From CAVXFS01 sp963761115 (GTDB lineage Bacteria; Pseudomonadota; Gammaproteobacteria; Burkholderiales; Gallionellaceae), in NCBI GenBank assembly GCA_963761115.1, contig CAVXFS010000005.1:806001-870000 (forward strand): a stretch of DNA of 64,000 nt, given 5' to 3'. The stretch's first letter is position 1. Every line of letters starts with the position of its first letter. The notes under the pieces were generated by a model that was not told the DNA's origin, did no database searches, and saw nothing but the letters and a program-made list of their open reading frames with translations. Of this stretch, positions 9,907 through 18,790 are shown piece after piece. A program made the position numbers and the translations under genes.

Positions 9907-10881
9907 ATGCGACACGTAGCATTCTGCTTTGACCGGAATTATCAGCAACATTTCGGTGCATCTATAACTTCCCTGTTGTTGAACTATTCCGGCGTGGAAA
10001 GTGATCTGTGCATCCATGTTTTTACTGATGCGATGGATGATGCTTTTGCCGCCAGGGTCAAACGCCTGCAAAGCAAGTACCGGGCTACCATCAAGGTTCA
10101 TTCGCCCTCGGCTGCCATTATGAACAGGTTGGCTGGCTTGCCGTTACCCGCTCACTTTACCAGTGCAGCATATTTACGCATCATGCTGGCAGGCATGTTA
10201 CCGGAGGAAGTGGACAGGGTGCTATATCTGGATGCCGATACGATAGTGTTGTCCGATATACGGGAATTGCTGGCTGCGGATTTGTCCGGGAAGACGCTGG
10301 CGGGAGTAGGCGATTACGAGGAATCCGAAATGGCAAGATACTGGTCTATCAGCCAGTACATTAACTCAGGCGTGATGTTGATGGATCTGCGTCGCTGGCG
10401 CGAATTCGACTATACCAATAAATGTATCGCCTTCGGCCTTGCAAACAAGGATAGATTGAAATACGTGGATCAATGCGCAATCAATTCGGTATTGGCAGGC
10501 GATATAAAAAAACTTCCGTCCAGATGGAATGGGTTTGTCAGGCCTGAGAGGGCAGATGGAGTGCCCGAGGATGCCGCTATCCTTCATTACATTTCGGGAA
10601 GCAAGCCGTGGCAAAGCTGGTACGAGCATCCGCTGGGCAGGCATTACTGGAAATTCCTGGAGGTGTCTCCATGGTCCGGTTCTGCCCCGGAGCAACCGAG
10701 AGTCATTGCCGAGGCGGTCCGCCTGGCCAGGATGCTGACGAGTCAGGGCAAGACCAAAGAATCCGTGATGGTTTATGAAAATATCCTTAAGTCGCTATCG
10801 AAGCAAAATGGCGACGGCAGTCATCCGGCAAATGATCCTCGCACGGCACAAATGACTACCTCGCCTGGATCCGACGCTTGA
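9907..10881 (+). CDS. glycosyltransferase family 8 protein
   Basis: About 324 residues of the GT8 (LPS galactosyl/glucosyltransferase, glycogenin-like) fold. It opens with RHVAFCFDRNYQQHFGASI, typical of the GT8 nucleotide-sugar site, and has the metal-binding D-x-D motif in VLYLDADTIVLSDI, with a later LHYISGSKPW segment containing the conserved C-terminal His. GT8 enzymes retain configuration and use UDP-sugars in surface glycan assembly. The ATG at 9907 follows GAAGAGGA at good distance; an earlier in-frame ATG at 9820 overlaps the upstream stop and adds a basic, non-family stretch. It is not in an obvious LPS operon here. Confidence 0.88.
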   Translation: MRHVAFCFDRNYQQHFGASITSLLLNYSGVESDLCIHVFTDAMDDAFAARVKRLQSKYRATIKVHSPSAAIMNRLAGLPLPAHFTSAAYLRIMLAGMLPEEVDRVLYLDADTIVLSDIRELLAADLSGKTLAGVGDYEESEMARYWSISQYINSGVMLMDLRRWREFDYTNKCIAFGLANKDRLKYVDQCAINSVLAGDIKKLPSRWNGFVRPERADGVPEDAAILHYISGSKPWQSWYEHPLGRHYWKFLEVSPWSGSAPEQPRVIAEAVRLARMLTSQGKTKESVMVYENILKSLSKQNGDGSHPANDPRTAQMTTSPGSDA

Positions 10882-10898
10882 GCTATCTACTATAGGAT

Positions 10899-10978
10899 GT
10901 AGGTCGGGTTAGCCCGCAGGGCGTAACCCGGCATGATGGCGGGAAAATGTCGGGTTACGCTGCGCTATCCCGGCCTAC
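10899..10978. repeat. palindromic REP-like repeat
   Basis: GTAGGTCGGGTTAGCCCGCA at the left pairs with TATCCCGGCCTAC at the right across an 80-bp unit containing GCGTAACCCGG and CGGGTTACGC. It is of the common proteobacterial GTAGGTCGGGTTAGC type. A fragment with the same 15-base core (GCTAACCCGACCTAC) lies inside earP at 11291-11320. Confidence 0.8.
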
Positions 10979-11056
10979 GGAACTGCGAGGCCCGCGCCTC
11001 CAAGTGCCGTTGCATTAAATGCGTAACAGATCGTCCTGCATCGTGCCGAGATTGAA

Positions 11057-12283
11057 ATGAATAAACTTCATACTTGCGACATCTTCTGCAACGTCATCGA
11101 CAACTATGGCGACATCGGCGTGTGCTGGCGGCTGGCGCGGTTGCTGGCGCATGAGCACGGCGTTGCGGTGTGCTTGTGGGTAGATGATCTGGGAAGTTTG
11201 TGCAAACTGTGTCCGGAATTGGATACGGAGATGGACAGGCAGCATTGCCGGGGTGTGGAGGTGAGGCGTTGGTACATCAAAAAACCAAATGTTGGGCTAG
11301 GCTGCGCTAACCCGACCTACGAGACCAACGGGGTGCCAGCAGACCTGGTGATCGAGGCGTTTGCCTGCGAGTTGCCGGAATCCTATGTGGCGGCGATGGC
11401 GTTGCGGGACCATCCGCCGGTGTGGATCAACCTGGAATACCTGAGCGCGGAAGACTGGGTCGAGGGATGCCACAAACTGCCTTCGCCGCATCCATCCTTG
11501 CCGCTGACCAAGTATTTCTTCTTTCCCGGCTTCACCCCGAAGACCGGCGGCCTGCTGCTGGAGCACGACCTGCTGGCGCGACGCGATGCGTTCGAGCACG
11601 ATCCTGCGCAGCAATTGGCATTCTGGCAGGCGTTCGACATGAAGATGCCGGAAGCCGGGACGCTGAAGGCCTCGCTGTTCGGTTACAAGAATGATGCGCT
11701 GGCGGAGTTGCTCGATGGCTGGGCGGCAGGCTCGCTACCGGTGCTGTGCCTGGTGCCTGAAGGCCCGATCCTGCCGCAGATAGAACAGTACTTTGGGGGA
11801 GCAGGCCGGAACTTTGCTCGCGGCAACCTGCAAGTCCGTGTGCTGCCGTTCGTGGAGCAGGAGCGTTATGACGAATTGCTGTGGGCGTGCGACATCAACT
11901 TCGTGCGCGGCGAGGATTCGTTCGTGCGCGCGCAATGGGCGGGGAAGCCCTTCATCTGGCATATCTACCCGCAGCATGACGGCGTGCACCTGAACAAGCT
12001 GCGCGCTTTCATGGACCTGTATGGTGCCGGCTTGCCGCCGCCTGCATCCCAGGCACTGCAGCGGCTGTGGGAGGCCTGGAATCCTTCGGCAAGCTCAGGA
12101 CAGGCGGCATCGATTGCTCCAGGGCAGGACGTGGCCGCTGCATGGAACGATTACCTTGCTCAACAGTCAATAATGAGACAACATGCCCATGACTGGGCGC
12201 AGGAACTTTCCCATAACAGCCTCACATTGAATTTGCTGGATTTTTTCCGGGAAGTTGATAGAATGCGCGGCTTGAAAATTTAG
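11057..12283 (+). CDS. earP: EF-P arginine rhamnosyltransferase EarP
   Basis: EarP transfers rhamnose from dTDP-rhamnose to Arg32 of elongation factor P, which relieves ribosome stalling at polyproline. The 408-residue protein has the N-terminal DIFCNVIDNYGDIGVCWR with the two catalytic Asp (residues 15 and 19), the family block VIEAFACELP, WINLEYLSAE and the C-terminal FVRGEDSFVRAQWAGKP carrying the nucleotide-sugar-binding Arg/Glu/Asp. efp follows 14 bases downstream, the canonical arrangement, and that EF-P has the required arginine. Oddity: residues about 79-92 are encoded by a REP-like repeat fragment inserted in frame, where other EarP proteins have a short loop. Confidence 0.96.
   Translation: MNKLHTCDIFCNVIDNYGDIGVCWRLARLLAHEHGVAVCLWVDDLGSLCKLCPELDTEMDRQHCRGVEVRRWYIKKPNVGLGCANPTYETNGVPADLVIEAFACELPESYVAAMALRDHPPVWINLEYLSAEDWVEGCHKLPSPHPSLPLTKYFFFPGFTPKTGGLLLEHDLLARRDAFEHDPAQQLAFWQAFDMKMPEAGTLKASLFGYKNDALAELLDGWAAGSLPVLCLVPEGPILPQIEQYFGGAGRNFARGNLQVRVLPFVEQERYDELLWACDINFVRGEDSFVRAQWAGKPFIWHIYPQHDGVHLNKLRAFMDLYGAGLPPPASQALQRLWEAWNPSASSGQAASIAPGQDVAAAWNDYLAQQSIMRQHAHDWAQELSHNSLTLNLLDFFREVDRMRGLKI
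11291..11320 (-). repeat. REP-like fragment inside the earP coding sequence
   Basis: GTTGGGCTAGGCTGCGCTAA followed by CCCGACCTAC is the inverse of one arm of the palindromic repeat at 10899-10978, with an exact 15-base core. It lies in frame and encodes VGLGCANPTY between a variable loop and the conserved ADLVIEAF block, without interrupting EarP. Confidence 0.75.
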
Positions 12284-12297
12284 CAGGCAGGTGAATC

Positions 12298-12861
12298 ATG
12301 AAAATTGCACAGGAACTTCGCGCGGGTAACGTGGTGATGGTGAACGAGCAGCCGCTGGTCGTGCAGAAGGCGGAATACAGCCGTTCCGGCCGCAACGGCT
12401 CGGTGGTGAAGATGAAGTTCAAGAATCTGTTGACCGATGCGCCGAGCGAGGCGGTATACAAGGCCGACGACAAGTTCGACCAGATCATCCTCGATCGCAA
12501 GGAATGCACCTATTCCTATTTTGCCGATCCGATGTATGTGTTCATGGACGAAGAGTACAACCAGTACGAAGTCGAAAAGCCGACAACCTCGGCGATGCGA
12601 TCAATTACATCGAGGACAGCATGCCTTGCGAAGTGGTGTTCTACAATGGCAAGGCGATCTCGGTCGAGTTGCCCAATACCATCGTGCGCGAGATCGTCTA
12701 CACCGAACCTGCGGTGCGCGGCGACACGTCGGGCAAGGTGATGAAGCCGGCGAAGATCAACACCGGATTCGAATTGCCGGTTGCGGCTTTCATGCGATAT
12801 CGGCGACAGGATCGAGATCGATACGCGCACCGACGAGTTCAAGAAGCGCTTCACGTCGTAA
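12298..12861 (+). CDS. efp: elongation factor P, two compensating one-base frameshifts
   Basis: EF-P binds between the P and E sites and promotes peptide bonds at consecutive prolines. The N-terminal KOW domain carries the modification loop with SGRNG; Arg32 is the EarP rhamnosylation site. The frame changes after VEK (12575-12579): one more A in the A-run gives VEKADNLGDAINYIED. It changes back at 12792, where an extra A precedes TGC; without it the end reads VAAFCDIGDRIEIDTRTDEF and stops at TAA 12859-12861. Net length is unchanged at 187 residues, normal for EF-P. The stretch between the shifts is highly conserved in the alternative frame, so both indels look like data errors. Confidence 0.94.
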
Positions 12862-12902
12862 TCGCAAGGTTGCAGCGATGGACTCAGCGTCGCGACAACA
12901 TT

Positions 12903-12935
12903 AAAAAAGGCAGCCAACAGGCTGCCATTTTTATT
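12903..12935 (+). terminator. rho-independent terminator after efp
   Basis: GGCAGCC, loop AACA, GGCTGCC, then ATTTTTATT. It is preceded by AAAAAA, so the same hairpin could also serve the opposite strand. It closes the earP-efp unit. Confidence 0.9.
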
Positions 12936-12938
12936 CCA

Positions 12939-13056
12939 TCCCTCCCCCTTGCAGGGGGAGGGTTAGGGTGGGGGTAGAGATTATGCATTCCCACCGCATA
13001 TGCCATATTCACCGTTCTACCCCCATCCCACCCTTCCCCCTGCAAGGGGGAAGGAG
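12939..13056. repeat. G/C-rich palindromic intergenic repeat, copy 3
   Basis: CCCTCCCCCTTGCAGGGGGA with GGGTTAGGGTGGGGGTAGAG on the left and the inverted CTACCCCCATCCCACCCTTC with CCCCTGCAAGGGGGAAGG on the right. Uninterrupted form, directly after the efp terminator and between convergent genes. Confidence 0.88.
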
Positions 13057-13119
13057 CAAAACCAGCTGCTTTGCGCGGCTAACTGGTTTATCGCCCCCAT
13101 GAGGAAATTACCCAGGTAT

Positions 13120-13554
13120 TCACTCGTGCGCTTCCTGAACTTGTTCCAGTCCCGATACCCGGTCGTGCGCCTTGATGTCATTGCCGGAAAACCAGCCGCT
13201 GTTCATTTCCAGCGCGAACAGCGCATCGCTGTCCGGGTTGTGACTGTCCGTGGTGTTGGCTTGCATTTCCTCGATGTTGATGATGCTGCCGTCGGCCGCG
13301 ATGAAGGCGATGCTCAGTGGCAGCGGCGTGTTCTTCATCCAGAAGGCATGTCTGGATGGGCTGTCGAATACGAACAGCATGCCGCAATCCGCGCACAGTT
13401 GCTCGCGATGCATCAAGCCGCGACTGCGGCTCTCGCGCGTGTCGGCGATTTCCGCATGAACCTCGCGCTGGCCGATGTGCAGGCTCAGTTCTTCTGACCA
13501 TGCGGGATGCAGGGAAAACAGACTGAGCAGCAAGGGGATGGCAAAAAATCTCAT
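13120..13554 (-). CDS. DUF192 family exported protein
   Basis: About 144 residues: an N-terminal signal peptide (MRFFAIPLLLSLFSLHPAWS) and a DUF192 domain with the family markers RSRGLMHRE, GMLFVFD and HAFWMKNT. DUF192 proteins are small beta-rich periplasmic proteins of unsettled function. The ATG at 13554 is preferred because AGGAAA lies 6 bases upstream; an in-frame ATG at 13560 touches the ribosome binding site. It converges on efp and diverges from ydbH. Confidence 0.88.
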   Translation of the reverse strand: MRFFAIPLLLSLFSLHPAWSEELSLHIGQREVHAEIADTRESRSRGLMHREQLCADCGMLFVFDSPSRHAFWMKNTPLPLSIAFIAADGSIINIEEMQANTTDSHNPDSDALFALEMNSGWFSGNDIKAHDRVSGLEQVQEAHE

Positions 13555-13627
13555 GGGCATTTTCCTGAAAGTCGGGCGAGTTTAGCAGGTGAGCCGGGTA
13601 TTTTGGTAGTATCGGGTCGAGCCAGCC

Positions 13628-15635
13628 ATGTTCAGCCATCCCGTCAATTCCCGTTTTAACTTCCCTGGTGCCATTCACCTGCTGGTCTTGCTCTGTGCGG
13701 CACTGGCGGCGCCGGTTCAGGCCGGCCAGATTTCATTGAGTGTCGCCGACATTGTCGGCCCTGCCTTTGCCGCGCGCGGCGTCAGGGTGACGCTGCCTGA
13801 AGATGGCTCGGCGCAATTCGACATCGGTGAATTGCGCGTAGCGCAGCAAGTCTGGCGCAAGGTCCATCTGCGTTGCGCCGAATTCTCGCTGACCTCCGAA
13901 CGCATCGCATGCGGCCACGGCAGGCTGGATCCGGTACCGGGATTGCAGCTCGGTTTCAGTTATGGCTTTGATACCAAACATCTGGAGTTGAATCTTTCCG
14001 GCTCGGGCGAATCATGGCAGGTGAGCGGCGATTTTCGCGGCAAGTCGTGGCAGGCGACAGCGAGATTGCACAATGCGCAAGCCATGCGCCTGGCGACCCT
14101 GTTGCCGGCTGCCTGGCCTGCGCTCTCGCAAGGGACGTTGAATGGCGGGCTGGAAATCGGCGGGGGCGGGTCGGGCCTGAATCGGGCCAGCGCCGATCTG
14201 CAACTGGCCGATCTGGCGTTTGCGGATGCCAGCGGCCTGCATGCCGCCGAGAAACTCGCGGGCAAGCTGCAACTGGATGCGACCCGCACAGGCGATCGAT
14301 GGGATTGGCGCGGCGCGGTCGACTGGCGAAAAGGCGAGCTGTTCTGGCAGCCTTTGTATCTGCATGGCGGCTATAAGCTGCAGGCTGCCGGCAAGTTGCA
14401 GGGCGATCTGCTTGCAGGTGCAGCAGGCCGAGTTCGATCTTGCCGTTGCGGGCAAGGTTGAACTGGCCGCACAGATGGATATCGGCAAGAAGAGATTGCT
14501 CGATGCCACGTTGCACGGCAACGATCTTGACCTGGCGCAGCTGTTCGGCGATTTCGCGCGGCCATTCCTGGGCGAGGGTATGCTGTCTGCGCTGGCGATG
14601 TCCGGGCGCGCCGATGTCGACTGGAACTATCTTGATGGCGCAACGCGCAACCTGGCCGTGAAATTGCATGGCGTCGACCTGGTGGACGGGCAGAAGCGTT
14701 TTCTGCTCAAGGGGGTGGATGCCGATATCCCGTGGCATGCCGATGCACCGTCGCAGGCGGCGGTGTCGTTCAGCGCCGGGAAGTTGTGGAACGTGGCGAT
14801 CGGCGCCAGCGCGTTCAAGGTGGCCATGAAAGGCCTGGAATTCAACGTACCCAGTGCGTCGCTACCGGTGTTTGACGGCAATTTCGAGTTGCGCGACCTG
14901 GCCCTGCGCAAGCAGGGCGAGGAATGGCAGTGGGATTTCTCAGCCGTGCTATCGCCGGTTTCGATGGAGAAGTTCAGTGCCGCGCTGGGCTGGACCGAGA
15001 TGCATGGCGCGCTGGCGGCAACCATCCCGAAGATCAGCTACCGCGACAAGCTGCTCAAGGTGGACGGCAAGCTGCAGTTCTTCGTGTTCGACGGGCTGGT
15101 GGAAGCCGACCAGATCCGGCTGCTCGATCCGTTCGGCCGCGTGCCGCACTTTTCCGGTGACATCGACATGCGCGGACTCGACCTCGACCTGCTCACGCGC
15201 ACGTTCTCCTTCGGCAACATGCAGGGACGCATCGATGTCAACGTGAACGACCTCGAACTGGACAACTGGCTGCCGGTGCGTTTCGACGCCAGGCTGGCAA
15301 GCAGTCCCGGCTCCTACCCCAAAAAGATCAGCCAGAAGGCGGTAGAGAACATTTCCTCGCTCGGCGGTGCGGGCGGCGCTGCGGCGCTGCAGCGCAGTTT
15401 CATGCGCATCTTCGAGAACTTCGGCTACGACCGCATCGGGCTCAGCTGCGTGCTGCGCAATGGCGTGTGCAGGATGGACGGTATCGAGCCCAGCGGCAGC
15501 GGCTATGTGATCGTCAAGGGCGGCGGCATACCGGCGATCAACGTCATCGGATACAATCACACGGTGGGCTGGAACGAATTGCTGGGCCGGCTGAAGCGGG
15601 TGATGCAGAAGAACGTCAAGGCAGTGGTCAAATGA
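13628..15635 (+). CDS. ydbH: YdbH family intermembrane phospholipid-transport protein, one-base frameshift
   Basis: An AsmA-like inner-membrane-anchored periplasmic protein. In E. coli YdbH spans the periplasm and helps move phospholipids to the outer membrane with YnbE and YdbL. Here an N-terminal hydrophobic segment (IHLLVLLCAALAAPVQA) precedes a long beta-rich region, and the C-terminus has the family-like GYVIVKGGGIPAINVIGYN. The two partner genes follow. The frame changes near 14412-14414: CTGCTTGCAGG has one base too many, and removing it gives GDLLQVQQAEFDLAVAG. The corrected protein is 668 residues. Assignment depends partly on the operon, because the family is divergent. Confidence 0.82.
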
Positions 15636-15658
15636 CAATGAGTCACAAAGGAGTCACG

Positions 15659-15841
15659 ATGAACAAACTATGGATCGCATTACCCGTCGCAGGCATCGCA
15701 TTGTCCGCCTGCGTCACCATCAACATCTATTTCCCCGCGGCAGCTGCGGAAAAGGCGGCGGACAAGATCATCGACGAAGTGTGGCAACTGCAGCCGGCCA
15801 AGCCTGCTGCCACCGACACCAAACAGGAGGAGGCAAAATGA
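15659..15841 (+). CDS. ynbE: YnbE-like small lipoprotein
   Basis: A 60-residue lipoprotein with signal sequence and lipobox LSAC (Cys at residue 20), followed by VTINIYFPAAAAEKAADKI. In E. coli, YnbE is an outer-membrane lipoprotein that extends the C-terminal beta-sheet of YdbH; the short TINIYFP strand after the lipidated Cys could play that part here. Sequence similarity to E. coli YnbE is low, so the name rests on size, lipobox and position between ydbH and ydbL. An AGGAG precedes the start and the stop overlaps ydbL by ATGA. Confidence 0.72.
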   Translation: MNKLWIALPVAGIALSACVTINIYFPAAAAEKAADKIIDEVWQLQPAKPAATDTKQEEAK

Positions 15842-16254
15842 CACAGCTGATCAGGTTCTGGTTCATGTTACTGGCGTTATGCGTTTCCGCCGCTGCGCTG
15901 GCGCAGGCGGATATCGAAGTGAACACGCCGGGCGTCACGGCGATCAAGCAATCGATGCAGGCACGCTATGCACAACTGGAGGGTTTCTATGCCAGCGGCG
16001 CGGTGGGGCAGACCGCAGACGGCCTGGTCGCCCTGCGTGATGCGAATGCGGTGCCGCTGCCGTCGCGGCAGAAGGTGAACGGGCTGGTCGCGGCAGAGAA
16101 TCAGGACCGCAATGCGTTGTATGCCGAGATCGCGCGCGCCAACAGCCACCCGGAATGGGAGCCGGAGATACGCAGCACCTTTGCTCAACGCTGGATCGAA
16201 CGCGCCCAGGCGGGCTGGTGGGTGCAGTCCGGCGGCAGCTGGAAGCAGAAGTGA
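15838..16254 (+). CDS. ydbL: YdbL family (DUF1318) periplasmic protein
   Basis: A 138-residue exported protein with signal peptide (FWFMLLALCVSAAALAQA). The mature part matches DUF1318/YdbL: TPGVTAIKQSMQARYAQL, an exposed GAVGQTADGL turn, and the C-terminal WIERAQAGWWVQ. In E. coli YdbL acts as a chaperone limiting YnbE multimerisation in the YdbH-YnbE bridge. Its ATG overlaps the stop of the lipoprotein gene, so all three are co-translated. A repeat copy follows directly. Confidence 0.88.
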   Translation: MTQLIRFWFMLLALCVSAAALAQADIEVNTPGVTAIKQSMQARYAQLEGFYASGAVGQTADGLVALRDANAVPLPSRQKVNGLVAAENQDRNALYAEIARANSHPEWEPEIRSTFAQRWIERAQAGWWVQSGGSWKQK

Positions 16255-16261
16255 CATGATA

Positions 16262-16466
16262 TTCCCTCCCCCTGGCATAACCAGCGACTTGGCTGGAGTT
16301 GTTTTCCAGCCTAGTCGAATGGCTAGTAGTTCCATCAGGGGGAGGGTTAGGGTGGGGGTTGAGAGTTGGCATTTCCACCGGTTATGGCAATCCCACCGTC
16401 CTACCCCCATCCCAGGGCCCCCTCGCTTCGCTCTCCCCCACTGCAAGGGGGAAGGAGCTAAAACCA
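16262..16466. repeat. G/C-rich palindromic intergenic repeat, copy 4 (interrupted by a nested hairpin)
   Basis: The left arm CCCTCCCCCT is split by a 60-bp insert and resumes AGGGGGAGGGTTAGGGTGGG; the right arm contains CTACCCCCATCCCAGGG, then CCCCTCGCTTCGCTCTCCCC and CTGCAAGGGGGAAGG. It has the same CGCTTCGCTC variant as copy 1, in opposite orientation. It lies between ydbL and the exonuclease gene. Confidence 0.86.
16277..16336 (+). repeat. 60-bp nested hairpin element, copy 2
   Basis: Inverted relative to the copy at 1331-1390 and 58/60 identical. Its stem reads GGCTGGA, loop GTTGTTT, TCCAGCC. The two substitutions against copy 1 are the paired seventh bases of the stem (C-G replaced by A-T), so base pairing is kept. 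Confidence 0.85.
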
Positions 16467-16523
16467 GCTGCCTTTTCGGCGGTGATTTAACTTGACTTGA
16501 ATTTGCAATACGAAAAAATCCCA

Positions 16524-17307
16524 ATGAACCCAGTACTAGTCTTTGACATCGAAACCATTCCCGACATCGCCGGGCTGCGCAGCCTGCATGAACTGGACAG
16601 CGCAGTCAGTGACAAGGAGGTGGCGGATATGGCGTTCCAGATGCGCCGCCAGAAGACCGGCAGCGATTTCCTGCAGCATCACCTGCACCGCGTTGCGGCG
16701 ATCTCCTGCGTGCTGCGCGAGGGCGACAATTTCCGAGTGTGGTCGCTGGGCGAAGCCGGACGAGGACGAGGGCAGCCTGATCCAGCGCTTCTTCGACGGC
16801 ATCGAAAAGTACACGCCGCAGGTGGTGTCGTGGAACGGCAGCGGCTTCGACTTCCCGGTGCTGCACTATCGCGGCCTGATCCACGGCGTGCAGTGCCCGC
16901 GCTACTGGGACATGGGCGAGGACGACCGCGAGTTCAAGTGGAACAACTACATCAGTCGCTACCACACGCGCCATCTTGACCTGATGGACCTGCTCGCGCT
17001 GTATACCGGCCGCGCCAACGCGCCGCTGGACGAGATGGCGAAACTGATCGGCTTTCCCGGCAAGCTCGGCATGGACGGCAGCAAGGTATGGGATGCATAC
17101 CAGCAGGGTAAACTGAATGAAATTCGCAACTATTGCGAGACCGATGTGGTGAATACCTACCTGGTGTTCGCGCGTTTCCAGTTGATGCGCGGCCAACTCA
17201 CCCGCGCGCAGTACGAGCGCGAATGCGAACTGGTGCGCAGTACGCTGGGCAAATCCGCCGAGGCGCACTGGAAGGAATTTTTGGCGCAATGGCCGGATAA
17301 AAAATAG
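16524..17307 (+). CDS. PolB-like 3'-5' exonuclease domain protein, one-base frameshift
   Basis: DEDD-type exonuclease of the predicted PolB-like family. Motifs: ExoI VFDIETIPD (Asp/Glu near residue 6), ExoII VVSWNGSGFDFPVLHYRG and ExoIII with YCETDVVNTYLVFARF. The start is the ATG giving MNPVLVFDIET; an upstream in-frame start adds non-family residues. The frame changes at 16755: GGCGAAGCCGGAC has an extra base, and without it the protein reads SLGEPDEDEGSLIQRFF. The corrected length is 260 residues, normal for the family. It is a single gene between repeats; cellular role is unknown. Confidence 0.85.
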
Positions 17308-17342
17308 ATGCCGCAATTAATGAAATCTATGCGCCAGTACTT

Positions 17343-17427
17343 CGTCATTCCCGCGCAGGCGGGAATCCAGCGATCAAAAATGCATTTTGCTTAAACCCAC
17401 TGGATCCCCGCCTGCGCGGGAATGACG
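17343..17427. repeat. inverted repeat of the CGTCATTCCCGC type
   Basis: A 28-base arm starting CGTCATTCCCGCGCAGGCGG at 17343-17370 is matched by its inverse at 17400-17427 with one mismatch, enclosing a 29-base AT-rich loop. This is a common palindromic intergenic unit in proteobacteria. It lies directly upstream of rlmD and would form a strong RNA hairpin. Confidence 0.9.
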
Positions 17428-17444
17428 GTAGTGAAATATTTTCA

Positions 17445-18752
17445 ATGGCATCCATGAATCCCGTAATCATTGAATCCCTCGACCAGGAAGGCCGCGGCAT
17501 CGCGCATGCCGACGGCAAGGTGATCTTTATCGAAGGCGCGCTGCCCGGCGAACTGGTCACCTATTCTGCTTATCGCAAGAAGCCCAGCTTCGAAATGGCG
17601 CAGGTGGGCGAGATACTGAAGCAGTCGTTCATGCGAGTCACCCCGAAATGCGCACATTTCGGCGTGTGCGGCGGCTGTTCGATGCAGCATCTGGAGCCGC
17701 GCGCGCAAGTCTCCGCCAAGCAGCGCATCCTCGAGGACAACCTCTGGCATATCGGCAAGGTCAGGGCCGAGACCATCCTGCCACCGATCTACGGCATGCC
17801 GTGGGGCTACCGCCAGCGCGCGCGCATATCGGTGCGCCATGTGTTGAAGAAAGGCCGCACACTGGTGGGCTTTCATGAGAGGCGCAGCAGTTTCGTGGCG
17901 GACATGCAGTACTGCGAGATCCTGCCGCCGAAGATCGCCAGGTTGTTGCCGCTGTTGGCGCATCTGATCGACGGCTTGTCGATCCGCGAGCGCCTGCCAC
18001 AGATCGAAGTTGCCTGCGGTGAACTTGTCGATGTGCTGGTGCTGCGTATCATGGAACCGCTGTCGGCTGCCGACGAGGAGGCGCTGCGCGCATTCGCCGA
18101 TAGTTACGACATCCAGTTCTGGCTGCAAACCAAGGGGCCGGAAACGGTGCGTCCCTTCCATCCAGTCGAAGCGCCCGCACTCACTTATTCCCTGCCCGAG
18201 TTTGGCATCGAGATGCCGTTTTCTCCGGTCGAATTCACCCAGGTCAACCACACGCTCAACCGCTTGATGGTGCATCGCGCGCTGCGCCTGCTCGATCCCC
18301 GGCCGAATGAGTACATCGCCGATTTCTTTTGCGGCCTCGGCAACTTTACATTACCGATCGCGAGGAGTGGTGCTCAGGTACTCGGTATCGAAGGCAGCGA
18401 CGCACTGGTCAAGCGTGCGATGCAGAACGCGGCGCACAACGGTTTGTCGGCCAACACGGAATTTCAGGCAATGAACCTGTTTGAAATGGACGAGCCATCA
18501 CTGGCTGTTCTGGGCGAATTCGATAAATGGCTGGTCGATCCGCCGCGCGATGGCGCGATCGGGCTGATGAATGCGATAGGCAGCCATGCGCCGCAGCGCA
18601 TCGTGTACGTGAGTTGCAACCCGGCCACGCTGGCGCGCGACGCGCAGCTGCTGGTGCAGGTAAAGGGCTATGTGCTCAAGGCGGCGGGGGTGATGAACAT
18701 GTTTCCGCAGACCTCGCATGTGGAATCCATCGCGGTGTTCGATAAGGAATAA
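17445..18752 (+). CDS. rlmD: 23S rRNA (uracil-1939-C5)-methyltransferase RlmD
   Basis: A 435-residue SAM-dependent RNA methyltransferase. The N-terminal TRAM domain (about residues 1-60, LDQEGRGIAHADGKVIFIEG) is followed by iron-sulphur cysteines in CAHFGVCGGC (Cys-x5-Cys-x2-Cys) and the SAM-binding DFFCGLGNFTLP. The catalytic cysteine block is VYVSCNPATLARD, with the general-base Glu in the C-terminal SHVESIAVF. The alternative start at 17454 gives MNPVIIES. No nearby partner genes. Confident family assignment. Confidence 0.95.
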   Translation: MASMNPVIIESLDQEGRGIAHADGKVIFIEGALPGELVTYSAYRKKPSFEMAQVGEILKQSFMRVTPKCAHFGVCGGCSMQHLEPRAQVSAKQRILEDNLWHIGKVRAETILPPIYGMPWGYRQRARISVRHVLKKGRTLVGFHERRSSFVADMQYCEILPPKIARLLPLLAHLIDGLSIRERLPQIEVACGELVDVLVLRIMEPLSAADEEALRAFADSYDIQFWLQTKGPETVRPFHPVEAPALTYSLPEFGIEMPFSPVEFTQVNHTLNRLMVHRALRLLDPRPNEYIADFFCGLGNFTLPIARSGAQVLGIEGSDALVKRAMQNAAHNGLSANTEFQAMNLFEMDEPSLAVLGEFDKWLVDPPRDGAIGLMNAIGSHAPQRIVYVSCNPATLARDAQLLVQVKGYVLKAAGVMNMFPQTSHVESIAVFDKE

Positions 18753-18790
18753 GTCGCCGCGGCAGAGTTGATGAAACCGGAGAAACGATC

